This document shows, piece after piece, positions 17,485 through 25,006 of a stretch of 64,000 nucleotides of DNA. The DNA lies in the NCBI RefSeq assembly GCF_017848315.1, contig NZ_JAFKEC010000010.1:1-64000 (forward strand), in the 5' to 3' direction. The notes beneath the pieces were generated by a model. It made no database searches. It was not told the origin of the DNA and saw only the letters and a list, made by a program, of their open reading frames with translations. This DNA comes from Pseudomonas palmensis (GTDB taxonomy: Bacteria > Pseudomonadota > Gammaproteobacteria > Pseudomonadales > Pseudomonadaceae). The translations under genes were made by a program, and so were the position numbers. How positions within the stretch are numbered: position 1 is the stretch's first letter; the number at the start of each line of letters is the position of its first letter.

Positions 17485-19572
17485 TCATTGCGGCGTGCTG
17501 TGGGTCACGCCGGCAGTGTTGTCCAGCAGGCTCTTGGTCGCGGTCTGGATGTAGGACTCCAGCTTGCGGCTCAATTGTGCCTGGTCCGGGCTTTCGATCA
17601 CCTCGGCCTTGAAGTTGGCCCCAAGCTGGTAACGGTACATGCGCGGCGACATGTCCTTGGACTGGATCAGAATGCGATCGCCCTGCACCAGACCGACGAT
17701 CTGCTCACTGCCCGATGGCTTGATCATGCCGATGCCTTCATCGCCGGCCGGCAGGTTGAGCAGGTCACGCCCCCAACACTGATGACGGGTTTCGCCCCCC
17801 AGTCGGCCCATGATGGTCGGCACGATGTCGACCTGGGTGCCCACGGTGTGGCTGACCGCACCGAACTTTTCCTGGATGCCCGGCGCAATCAGCAGCAGCG
17901 GCACGTTGAAGCGGCCCAGGTCCAGTTCGGTGACCTGCTGGGCATTGCCGAAGCCGTGGTCGCCGACGATCACGAACAGGGTTTCCTTGAAGTACGGCTC
18001 CTTGCGCGCCTTCTCGAAGAACTGGCCCAGCGCCCAGTCCGAGTAGCGCATGGCGGTCAGGTGCTCGTTCAGGCGGCCCTGGTCGGTCACCGGCTGCACC
18101 GGCAGGTCCTTGGGCAACGCATACGGAGTGTGGTTGGACAGGGTCTGCAGCAGGGCATAGAACGGCTTCTTGCCATAGTTGTGCGCAAGCTCCTGTGCGC
18201 CGCGGTCGAACATGTCCTGGTCGGACACCCCCCACGTCGGGTCGGAGAACACCGGGTTGACGAAGTCATTGCGGCCGATGAAGGTGGTCATGCCCTGGTT
18301 GCCGAAGAACCCGGACTGGTTGTCCCAGGCAAAGTCGCCGTTGTAAACGTACACGTCGTCATAGTCGCGGGCGCTGAGCAGCGCCGGCAGGCCGGACAGC
18401 TTGTGGCCGCCTTCCGGCGTCTGCATCAGGTATTCGAAGCCTGGCAGGTTCGGGAAGCAGGCCATGGTGGCGAACATGCCCTGGTGGGTATGGGTGCCGT
18501 TGGAGAAGAAACGGTCGAACAGCAGACCTTCCTTGGCCAGCTTGTCGAAGTACGGGGTGATGTTGGTGGTACTGCCCAGCGCGCCCACCGAGTGGCCGGC
18601 GAAGCTCTCCATCAGGATTACCACGACGTTCTTGATCGGCAGGCTGTTGGCCGCAGGCGGGGTGAAGTCACGGCGGATCGCCGTGCTGTCGGCATCCACC
18701 AGCTGGTCGTGCTCGGTCAGGATCATGTCGCGCACGGTCTGCTGGGCCTGGCTCTGGTCGAGGGTGGCCTTCCAGATGTTGCCGCGGTCTTCGCCAAAAC
18801 GGCTGTGGGCGGCGTCGATCAGGGTCAGGGTGCCGTTAAGGCCCAGCTGGTTGACGAAATTGGAGTCGGTAGTGAACGCGTCACCCCAACGCATCGGCGG
18901 GCCCTGGCGCAAGGTGCCACGGGCGGCGATCACGGCCACCAGCAGGATCACCACGAATACCGCGCCACGCAGGTACCAGGGCGCCACGCTGCGCAGGCCG
19001 GCGACGTTGCTGGAGTACTCGCCGCGCGGGCGGGTAAGACGATCGATGCCCTTGAACAGCAGGCTCAGCACCCAGGTGCCAAAGGCCCAGGCCAGCAGGT
19101 AGCGCACCACCGGAAAGCCATACCAGAGCATGCTCAGAACGGTCTTGGGGTCTTCCTTCACATACTGGAACACCAGGCCGTTGAGGCGCTGGTGAAACTC
19201 GCGGTAGAAGTCCATCTCCATCAGGCCGAGGAACATCACCACGCTGGAAGCCAGGGTCAGCCATACGCGAAACAGGCCACGGGCGGCCATGGCGCGAGCG
19301 CTGAGGATCGCCAGCAGCAGCGGAATGCTCAGGTATACCACCACGCGCAGGTCGAAGCGCAGGCCGTTGAGAAAGCCTTCAGCGACGGTCGAGAGTGGGG
19401 TGTCGCCGATCATGTCGCTGTTGTAGAGCAGCAGCGCCAGGCGCACGAGGCTCAGCATCAGCATGATCACCAGGCCGCACAGCAGGGTATAGGCGAGGTG
19501 TGATTTGAGCGTTGGTTGCAGCAACGGGCGCGAAGCGGCTCGCTGATGACTCAAGGCATCCGTGTTAGCCAT
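17485..19572 (-). CDS. LtaS-like sulfatase-fold phosphoglycerol transferase
   Basis: 695 residues. Five hydrophobic segments occupy about residues 25-235, followed by a periplasmic alkaline-phosphatase-fold domain. Metal and catalytic motifs are visible: VVVILMESFAGHSVGALG (metal-binding Glu), SNGTHTHQGMFATMACFPN (nucleophile region), and VIVGDHGFG (metal-binding Asp-His). In Gram-positive bacteria LtaS polymerises glycerol-phosphate. Gram-negative relatives (MdoB/OpgB, EptA-like, LtaS-like) transfer phosphoglycerol or phosphoethanolamine to glycans or lipids. The acceptor here is unknown. ATG 19572 gives a normal cytosolic head before the first membrane segment. Confidence 0.88.
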   Translation of the reverse strand: MANTDALSHQRAASRPLLQPTLKSHLAYTLLCGLVIMLMLSLVRLALLLYNSDMIGDTPLSTVAEGFLNGLRFDLRVVVYLSIPLLLAILSARAMAARGLFRVWLTLASSVVMFLGLMEMDFYREFHQRLNGLVFQYVKEDPKTVLSMLWYGFPVVRYLLAWAFGTWVLSLLFKGIDRLTRPRGEYSSNVAGLRSVAPWYLRGAVFVVILLVAVIAARGTLRQGPPMRWGDAFTTDSNFVNQLGLNGTLTLIDAAHSRFGEDRGNIWKATLDQSQAQQTVRDMILTEHDQLVDADSTAIRRDFTPPAANSLPIKNVVVILMESFAGHSVGALGSTTNITPYFDKLAKEGLLFDRFFSNGTHTHQGMFATMACFPNLPGFEYLMQTPEGGHKLSGLPALLSARDYDDVYVYNGDFAWDNQSGFFGNQGMTTFIGRNDFVNPVFSDPTWGVSDQDMFDRGAQELAHNYGKKPFYALLQTLSNHTPYALPKDLPVQPVTDQGRLNEHLTAMRYSDWALGQFFEKARKEPYFKETLFVIVGDHGFGNAQQVTELDLGRFNVPLLLIAPGIQEKFGAVSHTVGTQVDIVPTIMGRLGGETRHQCWGRDLLNLPAGDEGIGMIKPSGSEQIVGLVQGDRILIQSKDMSPRMYRYQLGANFKAEVIESPDQAQLSRKLESYIQTATKSLLDNTAGVTHSTPQ

Positions 19573-19758
19573 GGACAGGAAGATCCCTAGGGTTCAGATT
19601 TTTATGAGGGCCGGGACATTGCGTGGCCCTTGGACGAACGGAAATTCGCGCGCGGATTGTCAGCAATCGAATGTGAAAATTATGTTGAAAACCGCGCCTC
19701 GAACAATAGCTCAGTGTTCGGGTATCGTGTGGGCCAGACATGCCCGGAGCCACTCACC

Positions 19759-20232
19759 ATGTACTTTCGCTACCACCCCAGCCCTATCGGCCAGTTGCTG
19801 CTGGCCGGTGATGAACAAGGTCTGCACCTGCTGCACATGGACAGCGCCCACCCCTGGCAACTGGCCGAAAGCTGGCAGCCGGCGGGCGCGCAGCTGGATA
19901 CGGTAGCGCGACAGCTCGATGAGTATTTCGAAGGCCGGCGCCAGCGTTTCGAACTGCCCCTGGCGCCACGGGGTACCGAATTCCAACGTGCGGTGTGGTG
20001 GGCGCTGCAGCAGATTCCGTATGGCACCACCACCAGCTATGCACAACTGGCGCAGCGCGTCGGGCGGCCGAAGGCGATACGCGCGGTAGGCACGGCCAAC
20101 GGCGCCAACCCGGTGGCGGTGATCGTGCCGTGCCACCGGGTGATTGGCAGCGACGGCAGCCTGACCGGGTTTTCAGGTGGCCTGGAGCGCAAGCAGCAGT
20201 TGTTGCAGCTTGAGGGCGCCTGGTTGATCTGA
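19759..20232 (+). CDS. ogt: Methylated-DNA--protein-cysteine S-methyltransferase
   Basis: 157 residues. It repairs O6-alkylguanine by transferring the alkyl group irreversibly to its own cysteine. The active-site box is VIVPCHRVIGSDGSLTGFSG (Cys about 123), preceded by the DNA-binding helix-turn-helix IPYGTTTSYAQLAQRVGRP. There is no AdaA domain, so this is the stand-alone Ogt form. ATG 19759 begins MYFRYHPSPIG, the usual start of this family; the longer frame from 19630 is not conserved in type. Confidence 0.95.
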   Translation: MYFRYHPSPIGQLLLAGDEQGLHLLHMDSAHPWQLAESWQPAGAQLDTVARQLDEYFEGRRQRFELPLAPRGTEFQRAVWWALQQIPYGTTTSYAQLAQRVGRPKAIRAVGTANGANPVAVIVPCHRVIGSDGSLTGFSGGLERKQQLLQLEGAWLI

Positions 20233-20281
20233 GCCGCCGCATCGCCGGGCAGGCCCACGCCCACAAGAGCCTGGACTGGCG

Positions 20282-20473
20282 CTACAGCCTTACGTTGCCC
20301 CGTGGCCCGGCAATCGCCCAGATGATAAGGCCCAGCACCGGCAGCAGCAGGATCAGCAGGATCCACAGCACCTTGGCCCCGCCACTGGCGCCGCTCTTGA
20401 TCACGTTGATGATCGCCCAGATATCCAGCGCCAGAATGACCAGCCCCACCAACCCATTGAACGTCGACCCCAT
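20282..20473 (-). CDS. Small membrane protein with PLD-nuclease N-terminal-like domain (PLDc_N)
   Basis: 63 residues with two hydrophobic helices (LVGLVILALDIWAIINVI, then VLWILLILLLPVLGLIIWAI) separated by KSGASGGAK. This is the short two-helix domain found at the N-terminus of cardiolipin synthases and as stand-alone small membrane proteins. The pattern W-x3-N-I-K and P-x2-G-x2-I/Y-(W/Y) is visible. ATG 20473 is chosen; a longer frame to 20551 has unrelated composition. Function unknown. Confidence 0.8.
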   Translation of the reverse strand: MGSTFNGLVGLVILALDIWAIINVIKSGASGGAKVLWILLILLLPVLGLIIWAIAGPRGNVRL

Positions 20474-20602
20474 GGTGATACTCCCATGATTGAACCTGCC
20501 TTCAGCGTAGCTGGCTATCGGCCCCATATCGGCGAACCGCTCGTCGCACACGCCGCCCAGTGATTACACTCGATTGATCGACTCCGTACCACAGAGGCCT
20601 CC

Positions 20603-21544
20603 ATGCCACCCGCCCAAAGCTCCGCCAACGCCAACCCGACCTCCCTGCGCAGCGCCTGGCTGCACCAGGTTCAGGCCACCCCATGGCTCAGTGCCGGCCT
20701 GGCCCTGAGCCTGCTCGCCGTGCTCGGCCTGCTGGTCGCCAGTGCCTGGAACGCGGTGCACGGCGACAACAAGGACAACCTGCACATGGCCCTGCTCGGC
20801 GGCCTGGCAGGGTTTGGCGCCACGGCGCTGGGCGCGGTGCTGGCGGTGGTGCTGCGCGACGTCAGCGCCCGCTCGCAGGATGTGATGCTCGGCTTCGCCG
20901 CCGGCATGATGCTCGCCGCCAGTTCGTTTTCGCTGATTCTGCCGGGCCTGGAGGCTGCGCGTGAAATCACCGGCAACGGACCTTTCGCGGCCTTGACCGT
21001 GGTGGTCGGCATGGGCCTGGGGGTGCTGCTGATGCTGGGCCTGGACCGCTTCACGCCCCATGAGCACGAAAGCACCGGCCCCTGCGGCCCACAGTCGGAA
21101 CGCATCAACCGGGTGTGGCTGTTCGTGCTGGCGATCACCCTGCACAACCTGCCCGAGGGCATGGCCATCGGCGTGGGCTTTGCCAACGGCGACCTCAACG
21201 TGGGCCTGCCGCTGACCACCGCCATCGCCATCCAGGACATTCCCGAAGGCCTGGCCGTGGCACTGGCGTTGCGCGCCACCGGCCTGTCCAACCTCAAGGC
21301 TGCGCTGGTAGCGGTCGGCTCGGGGCTGATGGAGCCGATCGGGGCAGTGATCGGCCTGGGCATTTCCACCGGTTTCGCCATCGCCTACCCGGTGAGCATG
21401 GGCCTGGCGGCCGGAGCGATGATTTTCGTGGTATCCCACGAGGTGATCCCCGAAACCCACCGCAATGGCCACCAGACCTCGGCCACCCTGGGCCTGATGG
21501 GCGGCTTCGCGGTGATGATGTTCCTGGATACCGCGCTGGGCTAG
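20603..21544 (+). CDS. ZIP-family divalent metal transporter
   Basis: 313 residues, about 8 membrane helices. Metal-site motifs are both present: LHNLPEGMAIGVGF (helix 4) and IQDIPEGLAVALAL (helix 5), and VVSHEVIPETHRNGH near the end. These are the ZupT/GufA-like ZIP signature residues, which usually carry Zn2+ (also Fe2+, Mn2+, Co2+) into the cytosol. A cytosolic His-rich loop (FTPHEHESTGPCG) precedes helix 4. Ribosome site GAGG lies before ATG 20603. Its TAG stop overlaps the stop codon of the convergent downstream gene. Confidence 0.92.
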   Translation: MPPAQSSANANPTSLRSAWLHQVQATPWLSAGLALSLLAVLGLLVASAWNAVHGDNKDNLHMALLGGLAGFGATALGAVLAVVLRDVSARSQDVMLGFAAGMMLAASSFSLILPGLEAAREITGNGPFAALTVVVGMGLGVLLMLGLDRFTPHEHESTGPCGPQSERINRVWLFVLAITLHNLPEGMAIGVGFANGDLNVGLPLTTAIAIQDIPEGLAVALALRATGLSNLKAALVAVGSGLMEPIGAVIGLGISTGFAIAYPVSMGLAAGAMIFVVSHEVIPETHRNGHQTSATLGLMGGFAVMMFLDTALG

Positions 21545-22071
21545 ACGTGTACCGCGACCCGCAGCGCCTCCAGGGCAGGCGCCGCGGCGATGCCGACCTC
21601 GGCGCACAGCTCCAGCACCCGCGGCACGTCGTTGCCGTACACCAGCACCATCTGCAATTCGTCGTCCAGCAACTGGCTGATGTTGACCAGGGTGTAGCCG
21701 CCGTTTTCCTTGTTCATGCTGCCCATCTGCACCTGGATGCGGTTGAGTGCCGTGAGCGGCTCGACCTTGACCAGTTGCTTGGGCTTGATGTTGAAGGCAA
21801 CGTCCTTGCCGAACGAGTCGGTGATCTGCTGGAACAGGTCACTGTAGGTGTCGGCCTGGAACAGCACGGTATCGGGCAGGCTGCCGATCACCACCCACTC
21901 CCCCAGCGGGATCGGAAAGGTGTCGTCGTAGTTGATGTCGGGGTTGGCCGCCAGGAACGCCTGCGGGTCGGCATAGGCCTGCGCCGCTTCGTCGGCGATG
22001 CGCTCGATTTCGGCGTCCGGAAGGCAGCCGGAGCTGATTTTGCCGATGAGTTCGACCAGTTGGTTTTTCAT
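21541..22071 (-). CDS. Conserved hypothetical protein, possibly DUF2170-like
   Basis: 176 residues, acidic, soluble. N-terminal half helical (MKNQLVELIGKISSG, ADEAAQAYADPQAFLAANPD), C-terminal half beta-rich (INYDDTFPIPLGEWVVIGSL, QADTYSDLFQQITDSFGKDV). The sequence ALNRIQVQMGSMNKENGGYTL suggests a chaperone-like or SUKH-like fold, but I do not recognise a family firmly. ATG 22071 gives a compact N-terminus; the frame to 22116 adds MRLSLATFFASQGPR, which looks non-native. It shares the base pair CTAG of its stop with the stop of the ZIP gene. Confidence 0.65.
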   Translation of the reverse strand: MKNQLVELIGKISSGCLPDAEIERIADEAAQAYADPQAFLAANPDINYDDTFPIPLGEWVVIGSLPDTVLFQADTYSDLFQQITDSFGKDVAFNIKPKQLVKVEPLTALNRIQVQMGSMNKENGGYTLVNISQLLDDELQMVLVYGNDVPRVLELCAEVGIAAAPALEALRVAVHV

Positions 22072-22130
22072 GCGGGGGCCCTGCGAGGCGAAAAAAGTCG
22101 CCAAGGATAGCCGCAAAAGCCCCCTGGCAG

Positions 22131-22655
22131 TTAGCCGGCCAGCGCCTGCAACTGGGCGACGGTGTCGGGTGCGCCCATGGTTTGCGCGGCAACCAGTGCG
22201 GTGGCGCCCTGCGCGTCGCGGTGATTGGGGTTCGCGCCCTTGCCGAGCAAGTAGGTGACGATGGAGGTGCGGTTGAACATCGCGGCCAGCATCAGCGCGG
22301 TACGGCCATCGGCAGACGCTCCATCGATCAGCGCGCCCTTCTCCACCAGCAGCTCGATCATCGCCTGGTTGCCCTTGAAAGCGGCACCGGCAATCGGCAA
22401 CTGGCCCTTGTCATTGGCAATCTGCGGGTCTGCGCCGTGCTCAAGCAGCACCCTCACCGCTTCAAGGTGGCCGTGGTAGCTGGCAAGCATCAGCAGCGTG
22501 TCGCCGTTGCCATTGCGAAGGTTGACCGGCAGGCCCTTCTCCAGCAGACGGCCAAGCATGTCGGCGTCCCCCTTGCGCGCCCGATCGAACACTTCTTCGG
22601 CAAAGGCTGCGGCTTCATCGTCGTTCATCGGGGTGGGGGTTGGGTGGTCGGTCAT
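22131..22655 (-). CDS. Ankyrin-repeat protein
   Basis: 174 residues with four ankyrin repeats after a short acidic head: GNGDTLLMLASYHGHLEAVR (about 48), DKGQLPIAGAAFKGNQAMIE (about 81), DGRTALMLAAMFNRTSIVTY (about 115) and DAQGATALVAAQTMGAPDTV (about 148). Strong ribosome site AGGAGG precedes ATG 22655. Similar small ankyrin proteins (AnkB) in P. aeruginosa are linked to the periplasmic catalase KatB, but no catalase is nearby and no signal peptide is visible, so this is a cytosolic protein of unknown partner. Confidence 0.88.
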   Translation of the reverse strand: MTDHPTPTPMNDDEAAAFAEEVFDRARKGDADMLGRLLEKGLPVNLRNGNGDTLLMLASYHGHLEAVRVLLEHGADPQIANDKGQLPIAGAAFKGNQAMIELLVEKGALIDGASADGRTALMLAAMFNRTSIVTYLLGKGANPNHRDAQGATALVAAQTMGAPDTVAQLQALAG

Positions 22656-22764
22656 CGGGAACCTCCTGGCTGCGGTAGAGCCCAAGTCTTTGTCAGGGAA
22701 GGCTTTGGGTCAACCTCGCAAATCCCATGAGGACGACAGAGCGAATCTATTGGCCGCAAGGCAC

Positions 22765-22789
22765 TGCAAAATGCACTGTGCAAATTGCA
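22765..22789. promoter_or_regulatory. Imperfect palindrome, candidate activator (enhancer) site
   Basis: TGCAAAATGCAC-T-GTGCAAATTGCA: 12-base arms, 10 matching. It lies about 95 bases upstream of the sigma-54 promoter element, the usual distance for a bacterial enhancer-binding protein. Further TGCA-containing copies follow at 22796-22806. Confidence 0.4.
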
Positions 22790-22871
22790 CGACCATGCAG
22801 AATGCACGGCACCCATTGCGCACGACAACTTTAAGTCATTGTTTTATAAGATTTTTTTAATCAAGGAAAAC

Positions 22872-22887
22872 TGGCACGGTCGCTGCA
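22872..22887 (+). promoter_or_regulatory. Sigma-54 (RpoN) promoter
   Basis: TGGCACGGTCGCTGCA: GG and GC elements are ten bases apart, close to the consensus TGGCAC-N5-TTGCA with one mismatch (CTGCA). It is followed about 12 bases later by a probable start site and then by the DUF3509 gene at 22929. The upstream DNA is AT-rich (22835-22865), as expected for a bendable region. Confidence 0.7.
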
Positions 22888-22928
22888 CCTATCACTTCAT
22901 GTCTGCCACACAACAGTCAGGAGCTGAT

Positions 22929-23201
22929 ATGGACCTCATCCAGCAAAAATTCGCCTCGGTATTTTCCGCCTACGACGTCACCACCCAGGCTCGCCCTGAT
23001 GGCGGTGTACTGCTGACGTTGCGCGCCGCCGACGGCAAACAGGTCAAGCGCTCGATTTCGTATGGCCAGCTGCACAGTGCCGAGCAACTGTCGTGGGCGA
23101 TCAGCGCGATTCGCCGCGACCTGGCCGAGCAGGCCAGCGAGCTGCCGGTGATCTCGATGCTGCAAAGCCAACAGCGGTTCGCACTACCGACCTATCGCTG
23201 A
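22929..23201 (+). CDS. DUF3509 family protein
   Basis: 90 residues, cytosolic. The two-part fold MDLIQQKFASVFSAYDVTTQ and RPDGGVLLTLRAADGKQVKRSISYGQLHSAEQL matches the Pseudomonas-specific DUF3509 family, whose function is unknown. Ribosome site CAGGAG is well spaced from ATG 22929. It sits behind a sigma-54 promoter with an upstream palindrome, so its expression is probably controlled by nitrogen or another RpoN-dependent signal. It is a single-gene unit followed by an inverted repeat. Confidence 0.88.
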   Translation: MDLIQQKFASVFSAYDVTTQARPDGGVLLTLRAADGKQVKRSISYGQLHSAEQLSWAISAIRRDLAEQASELPVISMLQSQQRFALPTYR

Positions 23202-23217
23202 ATCGCGTAGCGGCCTT

Positions 23218-23280
23218 TGCTGGCAAGCCAGTGCCCACAGGATCATCTTGGTTCCTGTGAGCGCTGGCTTGCAAGCCAGT
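23218..23280. repeat. Inverted REP-like pair
   Basis: GCTGGCAAGCCAG ... CACAGGA and TCCTGTG ... GCTGGCTTGCAAGCCAG face each other, forming a long imperfect hairpin between the DUF3509 gene and the convergent ARD-like gene. Confidence 0.75.
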
Positions 23281-23293
23281 GGCCTCGGCGTTA

Positions 23294-23821
23294 TCAATCG
23301 TCCAATCGCGCGTAACGCTCGGCCAGCTTCTCCCCCGTGAACTGCGCCACCACCCCTTCAGGCTGATTGAACAGTCGCACCGCCACGAAGTGCGGGTTGT
23401 CCCCGCCATCGATCCATACCCGCAACCCCGCCGGCACCACGATCAGATCCCCCTTCTCGCACACCACCGCATGCACGTACTCCCCTGCCCGCACGCTGAC
23501 CAGGCTGCGCCCGGCTGCGAAGAAACGCACCAGGTCATCCGAATACACATGTTCGTCCAGCAGTTCACTCATCGGATCGCCACTGGCGCTGATCACGTCG
23601 ACGGCGCGGTAACCGCCTTCATGTTGCAGCCGGTCGATATGCGCCTGGTAGGCGGCCAGCACACCGGCCTGGCCAGTATCGGCCTGCACAGGCGACTGCG
23701 CCGTCCAGCGCTCGAACCTTACTCCCTGCTCGGCCAGTGTCGCGGCGATGTCTTCAAGGTGGGTCAGCACCTTGTTGGGAATGTCCGGGGTGGACTGGTG
23801 AAACACGCTCAGGCTGCTCAT
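23294..23821 (-). CDS. Acireductone dioxygenase-like cupin with lost metal ligands
   Basis: 175 residues. MSSLSVFHQSTPDIPNKVLT and the core VCEKGDLIVVPAG, FVAVRLFNQPEGVVAQFTGE are those of acireductone dioxygenase (MtnD), which cleaves the acireductone of the methionine salvage pathway using Fe or Ni. In true enzymes the ligands are H-x-H-x3-E and a later His. Here the first region reads EHVYSDDLVRFF: His91 is kept, but Tyr93 and Leu97 replace His and Glu, and Val135 replaces the last His (LRVWID). Three of four ligands are gone. The region before it is also about six residues shorter. Ribosome site AGGAAAGG is good. The start is 68 bases inside the end of the MFS gene. Confidence 0.85.
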   Translation of the reverse strand: MSSLSVFHQSTPDIPNKVLTHLEDIAATLAEQGVRFERWTAQSPVQADTGQAGVLAAYQAHIDRLQHEGGYRAVDVISASGDPMSELLDEHVYSDDLVRFFAAGRSLVSVRAGEYVHAVVCEKGDLIVVPAGLRVWIDGGDNPHFVAVRLFNQPEGVVAQFTGEKLAERYARLDD

Positions 23822-24968
23822 GGGGCCTTTCCTCTTTCATTCGAAACGCGATGATAACGGCTGCGACCAGCGCCGCGACGCTGGCAATACTAAAGGTGAT
23901 GGTGGCGCCCAGGGCGTTCCAGCTGTAGCCCGAATACAGGGCACCCAGCGCACCGCCAGTACCGGCCAGGGCCGCATACAGCGCCTGCCCCTGGCCCTGC
24001 TGGCGAGCGCCGAAGCTGCGCTGCACGAAGGCGATGGCGGCCGCGTGAAAACTGCCGAACGTGGCGGCGTGCAGCAACTGGGCGAACAGCAGCACGCCCG
24101 GATACTCGGCAAAGGTCCCCAGCAGCCACCAGCGCAAGGCCGCCAGTAAGAGGCTCGCCAACAGCACCCGACGCAACGAGAACCGCGCCAGGATCCAGCT
24201 CATGGCCAGGAACATCAGCACCTCGGCCACCACCCCCAGCGCCCACAACATGCCGATGGTGCCGCGGGCATAGCCCAGGCGCTCCAGGTGCAGGGTGAGA
24301 AAGGTGTAATACGGGCCGTGACTCAACTGCATCAATGCCACGCACACGTAGAACGCGGCCACGCCAGGGCTGGCCAGTTGCCTGAGAAAGCCGCCACCAT
24401 CGCTGCGCTCGTGCTGGCCTGGCGGCTGGGCATTGGGCACCCACAGGCTGGCCAGCACGATGCCGGCCATGATCGCCACCAGCGCCACCGGGTAGATGTC
24501 CAGGCTCAACCATTCGAACAATCGCCCCAGGGCCACCACGGTGAGGATGAAACCGATCGACCCCCACAGCCGCACCTGGCTGTAGCGCGCAGTCTGACCT
24601 TGCAGGTGGGCCAGGGTGATGACCTCGAACTGCGGCAGTACCGCATGCCAGAAGAACGCGTGCAGGGCCATTACCAGCGCCAACCAGGCGTAGCTCTTGG
24701 CCACGAAGATCAACGAGAAGCTGGCCAGGGTGCACAAGGCCCCCAGACGCACGATCAGCAGGCGCTGGCCGCTGCGATCGCCCAACCAGCCCCACAGGTT
24801 CGGTGCCACGCAGCGCATCAGCATGGGGATGGCCACCAACTCGCCGATGCGCGCGCTGGAAAACCCCAGGTGATCGAAATACAGCGCCAGAAACGGCGCT
24901 GTCGAACCCAGCAAGGCGAAATAGAACAGGTAGAAGCTGGACAGCCGCCAGTAGGGAATCGGCGCCAC
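23754..24968 (-). CDS. MFS transporter (MFS_1-like, HcaT-type)
   Basis: 404 residues, about 12 membrane helices. YWRLSSFYLFYFALLGSTAP and the loop WGWLGDRSGQRLLIVRLGAL are those of the 3-phenylpropionate-permease-like group of MFS. Start GTG 24968; no other in-frame start keeps helix 1. The C-terminus (MKEERPHEQPERVSPVHPGH) overlaps the first 68 bases of the ARD-like gene in another frame. It follows aroC by 38 bases on the same strand, so the two are probably co-transcribed. As I recall, the order aroC, MFS gene, methionine-salvage genes is also found in P. aeruginosa. The substrate is unknown. Confidence 0.88.
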   Translation of the reverse strand: MAPIPYWRLSSFYLFYFALLGSTAPFLALYFDHLGFSSARIGELVAIPMLMRCVAPNLWGWLGDRSGQRLLIVRLGALCTLASFSLIFVAKSYAWLALVMALHAFFWHAVLPQFEVITLAHLQGQTARYSQVRLWGSIGFILTVVALGRLFEWLSLDIYPVALVAIMAGIVLASLWVPNAQPPGQHERSDGGGFLRQLASPGVAAFYVCVALMQLSHGPYYTFLTLHLERLGYARGTIGMLWALGVVAEVLMFLAMSWILARFSLRRVLLASLLLAALRWWLLGTFAEYPGVLLFAQLLHAATFGSFHAAAIAFVQRSFGARQQGQGQALYAALAGTGGALGALYSGYSWNALGATITFSIASVAALVAAVIIAFRMKEERPHEQPERVSPVHPGHSQQGADPP

Positions 24969-25006
24969 GGCTCAGCGGGCCGTGGCGTCGACGTCGGGCA
25001 GGTGCA

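Noticed and set aside
17488..19503. Long open frame (671 codons) on the plus strand over the LtaS-like gene
   Set aside because: It is the antisense frame of a GC-rich gene; composition is rich in His/Arg/Gln with no known domain, and the opposite strand has clear motifs.
22131..22655. Ankyrin protein as partner of a catalase (AnkB/KatB pair)
   Set aside because: No catalase gene within the window and no signal peptide on the ankyrin protein; the link would be speculation.
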